NCBI GenBank assembly: GCA_028829895.1
Contig: CM054177.1
Location: 75,662,663-75,726,662 of the forward strand
Direction of reading: 5' to 3'
Origin: Sinotaia quadrata
Taxonomy: Eukaryota > Mollusca > Gastropoda > Architaenioglossa > Viviparidae
DNA: 64,000 nt
The position numbers were made by a program, and so were the translations under genes. A model generated the notes under the pieces. That model searched no databases. It was not told where the DNA came from and worked only from the letters and a program-made list of their open reading frames with translations. Below, piece after piece: positions 63,676 to 64,000 of this stretch (the first letter of the stretch is position 1; every line of letters begins with the position of its first letter).

Positions 63676-64000
63676 TTGGATAGCCACAATAAATGAATGA
63701 AACTCATGTTACCAAGTAGGTGTGTAACTAACAGATGTGTATGTGTAGGTAGTATTGCATGTAATCAGAATTGTAGCTAGTGTGGAATGCAACTAGAGTG
63801 GTGTAGAGTTAGCATGACACATAACCAGAATGGTTAAGTATCACAAGACTGGCATGTATAGCTACTGTGATAATTGTATATAACTTGGATGTAACTAAAA
63901 TGGCATGCTGCTAAAAATGCTATGGGTGTAAAATGTGGCAGAAATGTAGAAATGGATTGAAAGTGGTATGACAGGAAACTAACATACAATATAACTAGAT

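Larger units (their letters stand above)
61339..64000 (-). other. intron upstream of the first visible collagen exon, host of a piggyBac element
   Basis: 61340-61490 has a partly duplicated CCTAACCACAAGCAAATACC segment. 61617-63671 is the piggyBac element. 63676-64000 shows short diverged GTAACTAGAATGGTATG-like repeats and no coding sequence. Confidence 0.65.

Overview
The window is AT-rich, intron-rich animal DNA with long introns, many minisatellites and microsatellites, and hAT, piggyBac and LINE remnants. One gene dominates it: a type IV (basement-membrane) collagen on the minus strand. The collagen sequence and repeat landscape suggest an invertebrate with a large genome. A mollusc, possibly a cephalopod, is my best guess, but nothing here proves the taxon.

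Layout. Bases 446-4354 (+) hold the last three exons of a single-pass membrane protein whose 5' part lies off the left edge. It has a tandem-repeat stalk, one transmembrane helix and a 42-residue tail; I do not recognise the family. Bases 4355-9529 are the convergent intergenic region, probably including both 3' UTRs, and are filled with minisatellites. Bases 9530-61338 (-) hold 34 consecutive exons of an alpha1-like collagen IV chain. All splice phases join without a break into 4725 nt, that is 1574 codons plus stop. They cover almost the whole interrupted Gly-X-Y helix and a complete NC1 domain with 12 cysteines. The signal peptide and N-terminal 7S part must lie to the right, beyond base 64000.

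Mobile DNA sits in the collagen introns: a LINE 3' fragment with a GATA-type tail (12717-13390), a decayed ZBED/GTF2IRD2-like hAT transposon with target-site duplications (16850-19165), two short hAT-like MITEs (21835-22019 and 45748-45948), a possible solo LTR with a 5-bp duplication (53863-55597), and a piggyBac element with TTAA ends (61617-63671). Two unnamed dispersed repeat families each have two copies.

The membrane-protein gene and the collagen gene converge and show no visible functional link. I found no operon-like or defence-like system. The most unusual signals are the subterminal palindromes of the piggyBac element, a near-perfect 28-bp fold-back created inside one dispersed repeat, the VNTR-coded stalk, a GC-AG intron at the collagen NC1 boundary, and a C-terminal extension of the NC1 domain.
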